This document shows positions 1-7,495 of a stretch of 24,155 nucleotides of DNA, piece after piece. The notes under the pieces are model-generated. The model did no database searches, was not told the origin of the DNA, and saw only the letters and a list, made by a program, of their open reading frames with translations. Position 1 is the stretch's first letter. Each line of letters begins with the position of its first letter. This DNA is from an uncultured Eubacteriales bacterium (GTDB lineage Bacteria > Bacillota > Clostridia > Oscillospirales > CAG-272), in NCBI GenBank assembly GCA_905205065.1, contig CAJLCI010000035.1:1-24155 (forward strand), given 5' to 3'. Made by a program: the position numbers and the translations under genes.

Positions 1-130
1 GCGTTCGACTGTAAAGGCGTTCGACTGTAAAGGCGTTCGACTGTAAAGGCGTTCGACTGTAAAGGCGTTCGGCTCTGCAAGCGCGAGTTCCGCTCACCTT
101 TTGAGTCGGCTATATAATCTGCTGCCGGCC
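1..130 (+). repeat. 16-bp tandem repeat array with hairpin tail (copy A)
   Basis: Four identical head-to-tail copies of the 16-bp unit GCGTTCGACTGTAAAG fill 1-64, and the array probably continues beyond the left edge. A degenerate fifth unit follows at 65. The tail begins at 88 (TTCCGCTCACCTTTT) and is followed by a possible hairpin, GTCGGC at 105-110 against GCCGGC at 124-129. The same unit and a related tail occur at 11911-12120, and a related tail at 10592-10659. No gene is visible in 1-405: it holds this array, a minus-strand terminator and a T-rich array. Confidence 0.85.
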
Positions 131-159
131 CGCTTTATGATTAAGCTATATACTATATC

Positions 160-202
160 AAAAAAAGGCTGCCGCATGTGAGCAAAGTCACAAGAGGCAA
201 CC
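160..202 (-). terminator. Rho-independent terminator of the rodA-end operon
   Basis: Read on the minus strand, a 7-bp stem (GGTTGCC with GGCAGCC, one G-U pair) continues after a small internal loop into a 5-bp stem (TGTGA/TCACA) and is followed directly by seven T residues. It lies about 200 bases past the rodA stop, so the transcript would carry the T-rich (A-rich in RNA) repeat as a long 3' untranslated region. Confidence 0.8.
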
Positions 203-204
203 CT

Positions 205-395
205 ATTTATCAATTTTTATCCAGTTTTTTTCACAAGCTCTTTTCATAAAGTCTTTTTTTCTTATAATCTTTTTTAAATCCTTCTCAATGTTATTTTCGC
301 AAAGCCTTTTATTAAAGCCCTTTTCTCAATTCTTTTTTTACAAAGTCTTTTTCTCAATTTCTTTTATCAGGTTCTTTTTTATAAAATTCAATTAC
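205..395. repeat. Degenerate T-rich tandem array, 12-16 bp period
   Basis: About a dozen imperfect units, each a run of T followed by a short variable piece such as CATAAAGTC, ACAAAGTC or CTCAATTC, fill the space between the terminator and the rodA stop. Unit length drifts between about 12 and 16 bases. The composition is strongly asymmetric (pyrimidine-rich on the plus strand). No reading frame of interest is seen. Confidence 0.65.
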
Positions 396-405
396 GCCTT
401 TTTCG

Positions 406-1599
406 TCACTGCAGCATATCACGCCGCATTGCAGAAACAGCAATTCCAAGACCAATAAAAAGACTCAGTACAGACGATCCTCCATAGCTTAAAAACGGCA
501 GAGTCACACCGATAACGGGTAAAAGCCCCATACACATTCCGATGTTTTCCGTTGCCTGAACAACAAATATTGCGGCAACTCCCGCACAAATTTCAGCTCC
601 CGTACGTCCGCATCTTCTGCCCATACTAAGCAATCGGAAAACAATAGCCGCGTAAAGAATAAATACAGCCAATATCATAATAATTCCGAATTGCTCCGCC
701 ATAACAGAGAAAATCATATCGGTATGAGCTGCCGGGGTTTTGGGCGAATATGTGAGAGAAAGCCACTTTGAACCCCATGGGAAACCTGAAATTATCGCAT
801 TTTTGCTCAGAATCACCTGATATCCGTATCCGAGCGGATCAAGTTCAGGATTCAGTCCCACAATGATTCTCTGCTTCTGATATTCTGTCAGAAACCGCCA
901 TATAATCGGAAAACCAGCAAGACAAAGCGCTCCGCCCCCTACGAAATACCATCCGCTGAGCCCGGCGGAAAAACACATGAAAATTGCTATAAATAAATAT
1001 ACAAGGGCGCTTCCGAGGTCATGCTGAAGCACAACGATTCCAGCTATGACTCCGACATGCACAAGCAGCGAAAGTACCGCAAGCGGATGATTTATTTTTT
1101 TACCTACCAGCTTCAGATGTCCGGTAAAAGATATTATAAAAAGAAGCTTTACAAATTCTGAGGTCTGAAGCTGCAATGAAATACCCGGAATCGTCAGCCA
1201 GCTTTTTGTACCCGACGGTCCCGTTCCGTATTTTAAAGTGAGTAAAAGAAGAGAAACCGACAGTATCAGAAAACACCACCACAGCCTTTTATATACAAAG
1301 CCAAGCGGCAGCCGGGCAATCAAAAGCATAAGCGCCGCTCCGACAATCACAGCGCCAAGCTGAACGAAAACCTTTGAAATACCTCTGCAGGCGGAAAGCT
1401 CAGAAACGGAGACCGTAACAAAAATTGAAATAATCCCGACAACAGAAAGAAGAAGCGCGCATATAAACAATATTTTACTTCCGTAAAACCAGCTTTTAGG
1501 AGATTTTCCGCCAAATTCATCCGTATTAATATCTTTACCCGATCCGTTCTTCAAGTCCCGACGCCTTTCGGCATCGTCACGACAACGTTTATTCTTCAT
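406..1599 (-). CDS. rodA: RodA/FtsW/SpoVE (SEDS) peptidoglycan polymerase, RodA-like
   Basis: SEDS-family integral membrane glycosyltransferase, which polymerises lipid II into glycan strands together with a class B penicillin-binding protein. The 397-residue protein has a charged cytoplasmic N-terminus of about 38 residues, then multiple hydrophobic segments. The family signature lies near the C-terminus (LPVIGVTLPFLSYGGSS followed by a final membrane helix). The PVIGVTLPFLSYGGSS form and the isolated genomic position fit RodA (elongation) better than FtsW or the sporulation paralogue SpoVE, but these are hard to separate without a tree. It is the last gene of the minus-strand run, 43 bases after proS, and is followed by a T-rich repeat and a terminator. 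The N-terminal extension is longer than usual, and a later start cannot be excluded. Confidence 0.85.
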   Translation of the reverse strand: MKNKRCRDDAERRRDLKNGSGKDINTDEFGGKSPKSWFYGSKILFICALLLSVVGIISIFVTVSVSELSACRGISKVFVQLGAVIVGAALMLLIARLPLGFVYKRLWWCFLILSVSLLLLTLKYGTGPSGTKSWLTIPGISLQLQTSEFVKLLFIISFTGHLKLVGKKINHPLAVLSLLVHVGVIAGIVVLQHDLGSALVYLFIAIFMCFSAGLSGWYFVGGGALCLAGFPIIWRFLTEYQKQRIIVGLNPELDPLGYGYQVILSKNAIISGFPWGSKWLSLTYSPKTPAAHTDMIFSVMAEQFGIIMILAVFILYAAIVFRLLSMGRRCGRTGAEICAGVAAIFVVQATENIGMCMGLLPVIGVTLPFLSYGGSSVLSLFIGLGIAVSAMRRDMLQ

Positions 1600-1642
1600 T
1601 TTTCATTAATGGCAATTTCCCGGAACAATCAAAGTCAGATGC

Positions 1643-3091
1643 TCAATATGCCTTTCCCCAATAAACCAAATGCTTTGCAGGCCTGCCGCAGCATACGCAT
1701 GTATCCGAAAGCTGTTCCTGCTCAAACGGAATACAGCGCGATCCAACCTCGGTCAGCTCCTTAATTTTGTCCTCACAGTCAGAATCACCGCACCACATAG
1801 CCCGTACAAAGCCGTCTCCGTTTTCGGAAAGCTTCTGTTTGATTTCGTCAATACTTGTACAGTCGTATGTATGTGCCTTACGGTTTGCAAGCGCCTTTTC
1901 ATAAAGACCGGAACGCACCTCTTCAAGCTTTTCGGCTATCACTGCCTCAAGACAATCGAGCGAAACAACCGTTTTTTCACGGTTATGACGAGTAACTACA
2001 ACACACTGATTCTGCGCTATATCACGCGGTCCAAGCTCAATTCGCACCGGAACGCCCTTCATCTCGTATTCCGAGAACTTCCATCCGGGAGAATTATCAC
2101 TTACATCAAGTTTAACTCTGTATGTGTTCTTCAGTCTTTCGCAAAGCGAAGCGGCCGCCTCTGTTACCCCCTCCTTGTGCATCTGGACAGGAATGATAAC
2201 AGCCTGAATAGGAGCAATCGCTGGAGGAAGCACAAGTCCGCTGTCATCACCGTGCGTCATTATTATCGCACCTATAAGACGGGTAGAAACGCCCCACGAC
2301 GTCTGATGAGGATATGTAAGATTATTGTTTTTATCGGTAAATTTAATGTCAAATGCCTTTGCAAAACCGTCTCCGAAATAGTGAGATGTCCCTGCCTGCA
2401 GAGCCTTTCCGTCGTGCATGAGCGCCTCGATCGCGTATGTTGATACAGCACCTGCAAATTTATCGCTTTCTGTTTTCGGCCCTTTTATAACGGGCATAGC
2501 GAGAAGGTTTTCACAGACATCGGCGTAAATATTCAGCATCCGGAGCGTCTCTTCCTGAGCCTCTTCAGCCGTCGCATGAATAGTATGTCCCTCCTGCCAG
2601 AGAAACTCGCGGCTGCGCAGAAAAGGACGGGTAGTCTTTTCCCAGCGAACAACAGAACACCACTGATTATAAAGCTTAGGAAGATCTCTCCATGAGTGAA
2701 CAATATCTTTATAATGATCGCAGAAAAGCGTCTCTGACGTCGGACGCACGCACATTCTCTCAGCAAGCGGATTATTTCCTCCGTGCGTAACCCATGCAAC
2801 CTCCGGCGCAAATCCTTCAACGTGATCCTTTTCCTTATTGAGAAGCGACTCCGGAATGAAAAGCGGCATATAGACGTTTTCATGACCAGTCTCCTTGAAT
2901 TTTTCATCGAATATCTTTTGAATATTCTCCCAGATTGCATATCCGTACGGTCTGTATATCATACATCCCTTCACGCTGGCATATCCGATAAGATCGGCTT
3001 TTATGCACACATCGGTATACCACTGAGCAAAGTTTTCCTTCATTGATGTAATTTGTTCAACAAGCTTTTTATCATTCTTCTGTTCAGCCAT
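1643..3091 (-). CDS. proS: Proline--tRNA ligase, eukaryote/archaeal-type (ProS type 3)
   Basis: Class II aminoacyl-tRNA synthetase charging tRNA-Pro in the cytoplasm. The 482 residues match the short ProS type that lacks the INS editing domain. Visible marks are the PTSE motif (about residues 117-120), the class II motif 2 region (about 155-169, including SREFLWQEGH), the anticodon-binding domain from about residue 290, and a C-terminal domain with the cysteine set WCGDSDC, CIPF and CVCCG expected to bind zinc, ending in the conserved terminal Tyr. A consensus promoter lies about 100 bases upstream, so it can be transcribed independently of sua5. The ribosome binding site (AAGGAAAT) is weak and rather far from the ATG. 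No T-box leader is visible in the short 5' region. Confidence 0.96.
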   Translation of the reverse strand: MAEQKNDKKLVEQITSMKENFAQWYTDVCIKADLIGYASVKGCMIYRPYGYAIWENIQKIFDEKFKETGHENVYMPLFIPESLLNKEKDHVEGFAPEVAWVTHGGNNPLAERMCVRPTSETLFCDHYKDIVHSWRDLPKLYNQWCSVVRWEKTTRPFLRSREFLWQEGHTIHATAEEAQEETLRMLNIYADVCENLLAMPVIKGPKTESDKFAGAVSTYAIEALMHDGKALQAGTSHYFGDGFAKAFDIKFTDKNNNLTYPHQTSWGVSTRLIGAIIMTHGDDSGLVLPPAIAPIQAVIIPVQMHKEGVTEAAASLCERLKNTYRVKLDVSDNSPGWKFSEYEMKGVPVRIELGPRDIAQNQCVVVTRHNREKTVVSLDCLEAVIAEKLEEVRSGLYEKALANRKAHTYDCTSIDEIKQKLSENGDGFVRAMWCGDSDCEDKIKELTEVGSRCIPFEQEQLSDTCVCCGRPAKHLVYWGKAY

Positions 3092-3192
3092 AATTAATTA
3101 GATTTCCTTTATTTAAATTATTTGAATATTTTCATTAATTCCGCCTCCGGCGAAACAAAAATTGTCAATATCGGTGCTAAATCCCCACGATT

Positions 3193-3221
3193 ATTATATC
3201 AGCGAAAATACGTTCTGTCAA
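3193..3221 (-). promoter_or_regulatory. Consensus sigma-A promoter for proS
   Basis: On the minus strand a perfect -35 (TTGACA, 3216-3221) is separated by exactly 17 bases from a perfect -10 (TATAAT, 3193-3198), preceded by TGA, which makes an extended -10. Transcription would begin near 3186 and give a leader of about 95 bases before proS. The leader contains only a short CGCC/GGCG hairpin. Confidence 0.85.
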
Positions 3222-3268
3222 CATTCAAAGCACGCCTTAATATATTCCGTCTTGCATTTTTTTTAGTA

Positions 3269-4318
3269 TCAAAGCTTAAGAATTTCGTATCCGGCAGCCT
3301 TAACCAGACGGTTATAAACAGCAAGTCCTACGCCGCCGTCCGAAGGCATTCTCGCATAAATTGTATCAACTCCCTTAAACTCCCGCAGGCATTTGAAAAG
3401 AAGATGCGCCTGCTCGGCGGGTGAGTATCTGCTTCCGATAACAGACACATTCCTATAGTTGAGAAGAGGTTTATCCTCACTGTAGCAAAGTATTCCGCAG
3501 TCCTGCTTATCCTCAAGAAAAGAATAAACCTGACTGTCGCTGCCGTCAAGTATAATCACGCGCGCATCCGGTGCGTAATGCCTGTATTTCATTCCGGGAG
3601 CCTCCGGAGTTCCTGTAAACTTACTGAAAACAGCGCAGTCGATCTCAACGTCTTCGCATACTGTCCTCAAATCGTCCGGAGTGATCGCGCCCGGCCTCAA
3701 AAGCTTAAGACCGCCCCTTCCATTCGGCTTGACAATTGTCGATTCAAGCCCGAAGCTGCACACGCCTCCATCAAGAATAATGTCTACCCTACCGTCCATA
3801 TCATCACGGCAATGTTCCGCCGATGTAGGGCTCGGCCGCCCGGAGATGTTCGCGGACGGAGCCGCAATCGGCACTCCGGCAAGCTCTATCAGCCTGTGCG
3901 CATGTCTCTCTACAGGTATACGTATCGCCACTGTATCAAGTCCGCCGGTCACAGCATCAGGTATGCAATTCTTCTTTGGAAGAATGAACGTAATCGGTCC
4001 GGGCATAAAACGGTTTGCAATCTTATAGTAGAGCTCTGTTGTATACGCATATTTTTCCGCGTCTTCAGGCTCTGCAAGATGAATTATCAGCGGATTGTCC
4101 GAAGGTCTTCCCTTTGCCGCGTAAATTTTTTCCGCTGCGCCCGCATCAAGCGCGTCAGCCCCGATTCCGTAAACCGTCTCAGTCGGAAAAATCACAAGAC
4201 CGCCCCGCAGAATTACATCTGCGGCGCGCCTTAGATTTTTATCCTCGTCAGCTGACAGGTATTCTGTATGACAGCTTCCCTCCGAAGAAACAATTCCAAC
4301 TTCCATTGCCATAATCAT
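3269..4318 (-). CDS. sua5: L-threonylcarbamoyladenylate synthase (Sua5/YwlC)
   Basis: Forms threonylcarbamoyl-AMP from threonine, bicarbonate and ATP, the first step of the t6A37 modification of ANN-decoding tRNAs. The YrdC-type fold covers about residues 27-210, with KGRPSDNPL (69-77) and PSANISGRPSPTSA (154-167). A linker and a C-terminal Sua5 domain to residue 349 make it the long two-domain form, as in Bacillus YwlC, rather than the short TsaC. Three in-frame ATGs sit within the first five codons. The first (4318) has GGAAGG at good spacing and is preferred. The gene lies between two repeat-bearing or promoter-bearing gaps, so it may form its own transcription unit. Confidence 0.94.
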   Translation of the reverse strand: MIMAMEVGIVSSEGSCHTEYLSADEDKNLRRAADVILRGGLVIFPTETVYGIGADALDAGAAEKIYAAKGRPSDNPLIIHLAEPEDAEKYAYTTELYYKIANRFMPGPITFILPKKNCIPDAVTGGLDTVAIRIPVERHAHRLIELAGVPIAAPSANISGRPSPTSAEHCRDDMDGRVDIILDGGVCSFGLESTIVKPNGRGGLKLLRPGAITPDDLRTVCEDVEIDCAVFSKFTGTPEAPGMKYRHYAPDARVIILDGSDSQVYSFLEDKQDCGILCYSEDKPLLNYRNVSVIGSRYSPAEQAHLLFKCLREFKGVDTIYARMPSDGGVGLAVYNRLVKAAGYEILKL

Positions 4319-4653
4319 TCATGCCTTCCATATGTACACGAAGCTCTGCCGGCGTACTTAGACAGGCGTCTGTAATCCCCTGCCGCCACGGCGTAATAAG
4401 CGAAGCTCCGCACAATTAAACATTTTATATCATCTATAATCTATATTAAACTTATTACAACTTATTTTTCATATACCGTACTTAGCTCTCGGGCTATTCT
4501 TATATTTATCAATCGTACTTAGCTTTCAGGCTATTCTTGTATTTATTAAACGTACTTAGGCTCTCAGGCTATTCTTGTACTTATTAATCGTACTTAGCTC
4601 TACTCTTAGTTTTGTGCTTATCTTTAAACTTATATTTATACCTGTATTTATTT
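4319..4653. other. Repeat-bearing gap between sua5 and prfA
   Basis: No gene is seen in these 335 bases. They contain the 37-bp array at 4477-4612, a further CGTACTTAG at 4353, and two short stretches (ACGAAGCTCTGCC near 4338 and GCGAAGCTCCGCAC near 4394) that resemble the tail of the repeat at 12094-12112. On the minus strand a TGATATAAA sequence near 4429-4437 could be the -10 of a sua5 promoter, but it has no convincing -35. Confidence 0.5.
4477..4612. repeat. 37-bp direct tandem repeat, three units plus a partial fourth
   Basis: CGTACTTAG starts at 4477, 4514, 4551 and 4589, giving periods of 37, 37 and 38 bases. Each full unit continues with a version of CTCTCAGGCTATTCTTGTA and TTTATTAAT. 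The copies differ at a few positions, and the fourth is cut short after CGTACTTAGCTCT. The array lies just past the prfA stop (prfA reads on the minus strand). Confidence 0.85.
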
Positions 4654-5727
4654 TTACAATTCCGCGCCTGCTTTTAATTTTTCGGACGCGTCCGCCGTGG
4701 CAAGAGAATCAATCATCTCCTCAATGTCGCCGTTCAGAAATGATTCCAGACTGTGAAGCGTCAGACCTATCCGGTGATCTGTAACACGACTCTGAGGGTA
4801 GTTATAAGTACGGATTCGCTCGCAGCGGTTTCCGGACCCCACCTGACTCTTTCTCTCTGATGCGATTTTCTCGTTCTGTTCGCTCTGTTTAAGGTCAAAC
4901 AGCTTAGTCCGGAGAAGCTTCATCGCTTTGTCGCGGTTTTTGAACTGAGAACGCTCGTCCTGACATTCTATAACAATTCCTGTCGGAATATGAAGCAAGC
5001 GTATCGCAGACTCTGTCTTATTTACATGCTGTCCGCCTGCTCCGCTGCTTTTAATCGTCTCTATTTTCAAATCGCCCGGCGAAATCTCAACTTCAACATC
5101 TTCGACCTCAGGCAAAACCGCAACCGTCACCGTTGACGTGTGAATTCTTCCTGACGACTCGGTCTCCGGAACACGCTGAACACGGTGAACGCCGCTCTCA
5201 AATTTAAGCTTTGAATACGCGCCCTCGCCCTCTATCATAAAGGAAACCTCTTTAAATCCTCCGAGTTCCGTCTCATTGGCATTGACAATTTCATGCTTCC
5301 ATCGCATTTTGTCCGCATACATAGTATACATCCGATACAGCACCCCGGCAAAAAGAGCGGCCTCTTCGCCGCCGGCTCCGCCGCGTATTTCCACAATCAC
5401 ATTCTTATCATCGTTTTCATCACGCGGAAGAAGGAGAAGCTTAATTTCCCCTTCGAGTTTCTCTATCCTCTCCCTTCCGCTTCGAAGCTCTTCATCGGCA
5501 AGCCCGCGCATTTCCTCGTCGCTTTCTGTTTCAAGTATCTCAAGCGCTTCTTTAACTGCCTGCTCTGCGGATAGATATTCCCTGTATTTCTCTATCACCG
5601 GGGTAAGTTGCTTATACTCCCGCATAAGTGCGGAATACTGTGCCATGTCGGAGATAACCTCCGGATTCTCTAATTGCTTTTCTATTTCTTTGTATCTTAT
5701 TTCTACGTCCCGAAGCCTATTAAGCAT
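4654..5727 (-). CDS. prfA: Peptide chain release factor 1
   Basis: Recognises UAA and UAG stop codons and triggers peptidyl-tRNA hydrolysis on the ribosome. The 357-residue length is typical. The GGQ catalytic motif is at 231-233 in the context SSGAGGQHVNKTESA. The codon-recognition tripeptide position reads PET (187-189, in RVPETESSGR), the place of the RF1 P-x-T motif, and not the SPF of RF2. The helical N-terminal domain (1-100) and the GGAGGEEAALFA segment (116-127) are also present. It starts 109 bases after the ybeY stop with only a weak ribosome binding site (AAGGCTGAAGAGACAG). In many Firmicutes prfA is next to prmC and sua5. Here sua5 follows but prmC is absent. Confidence 0.95.
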   Translation of the reverse strand: MLNRLRDVEIRYKEIEKQLENPEVISDMAQYSALMREYKQLTPVIEKYREYLSAEQAVKEALEILETESDEEMRGLADEELRSGRERIEKLEGEIKLLLLPRDENDDKNVIVEIRGGAGGEEAALFAGVLYRMYTMYADKMRWKHEIVNANETELGGFKEVSFMIEGEGAYSKLKFESGVHRVQRVPETESSGRIHTSTVTVAVLPEVEDVEVEISPGDLKIETIKSSGAGGQHVNKTESAIRLLHIPTGIVIECQDERSQFKNRDKAMKLLRTKLFDLKQSEQNEKIASERKSQVGSGNRCERIRTYNYPQSRVTDHRIGLTLHSLESFLNGDIEEMIDSLATADASEKLKAGAEL

Positions 5728-5815
5728 CTGTCTCTTCAGCCTTTCGATTTGGCAGCGCGCCGCGCCGCATTAAATTTATCGTTTTTTGTCTGCACCCGCA
5801 AGTTAAGGCGCAGTG

Positions 5816-5853
5816 ATTACCTTGTAATTTCCATATTACCTTGTAATTCCCAT
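5816..5853. repeat. 19-bp tandem duplication across the ybeY stop
   Basis: ATTACCTTGTAATTTCCAT (5816-5834) is followed at once by ATTACCTTGTAATTCCCAT (5835-5853), with one mismatch. Read on the minus strand, the first copy encodes the last YbeY residues (MGITR, stop) and the second repeats them as MEITR, stop, just outside the gene. Confidence 0.9.
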
Positions 5854-6393
5854 TGAGCCGAGAATTTCTCTCTGTTTGTCAAACATAATACGCTCGTCCT
5901 CATCGCTTGTCACATGATCATAACCGAGAAGATGAAGAACAGAATGAACGCAGAGAAAAGCTATTTCACGCCTCAGTGAATGTCCGTAATCGCGCGCCTG
6001 CATAACCGCGTGGTCAATCGAGATCACAATATCTCCAAGCGGTATGCATCCGCTGTCATAATCAATATCATCGGGAGTTGGACATCCGTCCTCAAGGAGC
6101 GGAAAAGAAAGAACATCTGTAGATGAATCAATTCCGCGGTATTTTTTGTTAAGACGATGTATCTGTCGGTCATTTACTATTGAAACCGAAACCGAGACAG
6201 GAAAATCCTTCATACACATGTGTTCATATTTCAGAGCCGAATATACCGCACGTCTGATAAGCATCCTTGTCTGAAAATCAATCAGATACCGCCCCTGACG
6301 GTTTTCAATATTTACTCTGCATCCGCATCCCAGGCGGCCTAAAACCGCATTTTTCACTCTTCCCATTTCAAAATCCTTCTCTCTGCTCGCCAT
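5836..6393 (-). CDS. ybeY: Endoribonuclease YbeY (rRNA maturation)
   Basis: Metal-dependent RNase involved in 16S rRNA 3' end maturation and ribosome quality control. The metal-binding signature H-x3-H-x5-H is present at residues 150, 154 and 160 (CVHSVLHLLGYDH), along with the family segment STDVLSFPL (91-99) and GDIVIS (120-125). At 185 residues it is longer than the usual 150-165, with about 25 extra N-terminal residues including a CGC cluster. The first ATG lacks a strong ribosome binding site (AAAGGCGGC), so a downstream start is possible. It follows phoH by 33 bases, which is the common phoH-ybeY pairing. Confidence 0.93.
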   Translation of the reverse strand: MASREKDFEMGRVKNAVLGRLGCGCRVNIENRQGRYLIDFQTRMLIRRAVYSALKYEHMCMKDFPVSVSVSIVNDRQIHRLNKKYRGIDSSTDVLSFPLLEDGCPTPDDIDYDSGCIPLGDIVISIDHAVMQARDYGHSLRREIAFLCVHSVLHLLGYDHVTSDEDERIMFDKQREILGSMGITR

Positions 6394-6426
6394 GCCGCCT
6401 TTTTATTAATATTTGCAGTATCCTTT

Positions 6427-7416
6427 TCACAAATTATCCGCTGTGTTTTTTTCATACGCAGTTATAATTCTCTGTACCAAGCGGTGCCGCACAACATCCT
6501 TCTCAGTAAAATAATGAAGATTAATTCCGTCTATCCCCCGAAGAATACGCAGCGCCTCGACAAGTCCGGACTGTTTGCCCTCCGGCAAATCGGTCTGAGT
6601 TATATCGCCGGTCACTATTATTTTAGAGTTAAAGCCGAGACGGGTCAGAAACATTTTCATCTGTTCCCGCGTAGTGTTCTGCGCCTCATCCAGTATAATA
6701 AACGAATCACTCAGAGTACGGCCGCGCATATATGCAAGCGGAGCGACCTCAATTATTCCGCGCTCAATATATTTCATACATGTCTCAGAGCCTAACATAT
6801 CATAAAGCGCGTCATAAAGCGGCCTCAGATACGGATCGATTTTACTCTGCAAATCTCCCGGAAGATATCCGAGACGCTCTCCGGCCTCAACCGCCGGTCG
6901 CGTAAGAATAATTTTGCTCACCGTCTTTTTCCTCAGCGCATCGACGGCAAGCGCAACCGCAAGATAAGTTTTTCCTGTTCCTGCAGGTCCAACTCCGAAA
7001 ACAACGGTATTATCTTTTATAGCATCAACATATCTCTTCTGGCCTGCCGTCTTCGCCTTAACCGGTTTTCCGCGGGTAGTCACACATATACATTCCGAAC
7101 TGAAACCGCTCAGTTCATTCTCTCTGCCGTCCTTCACCATGTCGATCACATAATGCAGGCTTTGTTCGCTTATCCCTTCTCCGGGAGACACCATTCTGCA
7201 CAGATATTCAAGGGCGACGGCCGCGCGTCCGACAGATTCTTCCCCGTTCCCCTCTACAATTAAAGTATTTCCCGCGGTTTCTTCTGAGTCCTCACTCCGA
7301 ACCGTAACCCCGAATGTGTTTTCCAGTTCCTTTATATTCTTGTCAAGTACCCCGAACACCGCTCCAGTCTGTTCGGCGCTGTCCGTGTGAAGTGTCTTTT
7401 TTACAAGTCCTTCCAT
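6427..7416 (-). CDS. phoH: PhoH-family ATPase (PhoH/PhoL)
   Basis: Cytoplasmic P-loop protein of the PhoH family, probably an RNA-associated ATPase or helicase-like protein; its exact role is unsettled. The N-terminal about 110 residues form the small nucleic-acid-binding-like domain of the family. The PhoH domain follows, with Walker A GPAGTGKT at 143-150, the ILTRPAVEAGERLGYLPGDL segment (170-189), Walker B IILDEAQN (240-247), and the sensor-like VTGDITQTDLP. The length of 329 is typical. In Bacillus subtilis the order is yqfC-yqfD-phoH-pgpH-ybeY. The same order is kept here except that pgpH (the cyclic-di-AMP phosphodiesterase gene yqfF) is missing. Confidence 0.94.
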   Translation of the reverse strand: MEGLVKKTLHTDSAEQTGAVFGVLDKNIKELENTFGVTVRSEDSEETAGNTLIVEGNGEESVGRAAVALEYLCRMVSPGEGISEQSLHYVIDMVKDGRENELSGFSSECICVTTRGKPVKAKTAGQKRYVDAIKDNTVVFGVGPAGTGKTYLAVALAVDALRKKTVSKIILTRPAVEAGERLGYLPGDLQSKIDPYLRPLYDALYDMLGSETCMKYIERGIIEVAPLAYMRGRTLSDSFIILDEAQNTTREQMKMFLTRLGFNSKIIVTGDITQTDLPEGKQSGLVEALRILRGIDGINLHYFTEKDVVRHRLVQRIITAYEKNTADNL

Positions 7417-7495
7417 ATTTAAAAATTATTCCTCTTTTTTTAAGACCTTATTAATCTATATATATCGCATCTTCCCGCATGCCTCTATGCCTCTG

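Noticed and set aside
1..130. CRISPR array
   Set aside because: The units abut directly without spacers and no cas genes are present. The same holds for the arrays at 4477-4612, 10384-10560 and 11894-12038.
1670..2443. 257-codon open frame on the plus strand
   Set aside because: It lies wholly antisense to proS, whose motifs are clear, and its translation has no recognisable domain.
3092..3192. T-box leader of proS
   Set aside because: The leader is only about 95 bases and lacks the T-box sequence and the terminator/antiterminator pair.
3578..4314. Several plus-strand frames of 99-218 codons
   Set aside because: They are antisense shadows of sua5 and have Arg/Cys-rich, low-information translations.
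5729..5815. Promoter for prfA (TTGCGG, 17 bases, TAAATT on the minus strand)
   Set aside because: Spacing is right, but both hexamers match the consensus poorly, so it was not listed as a feature.
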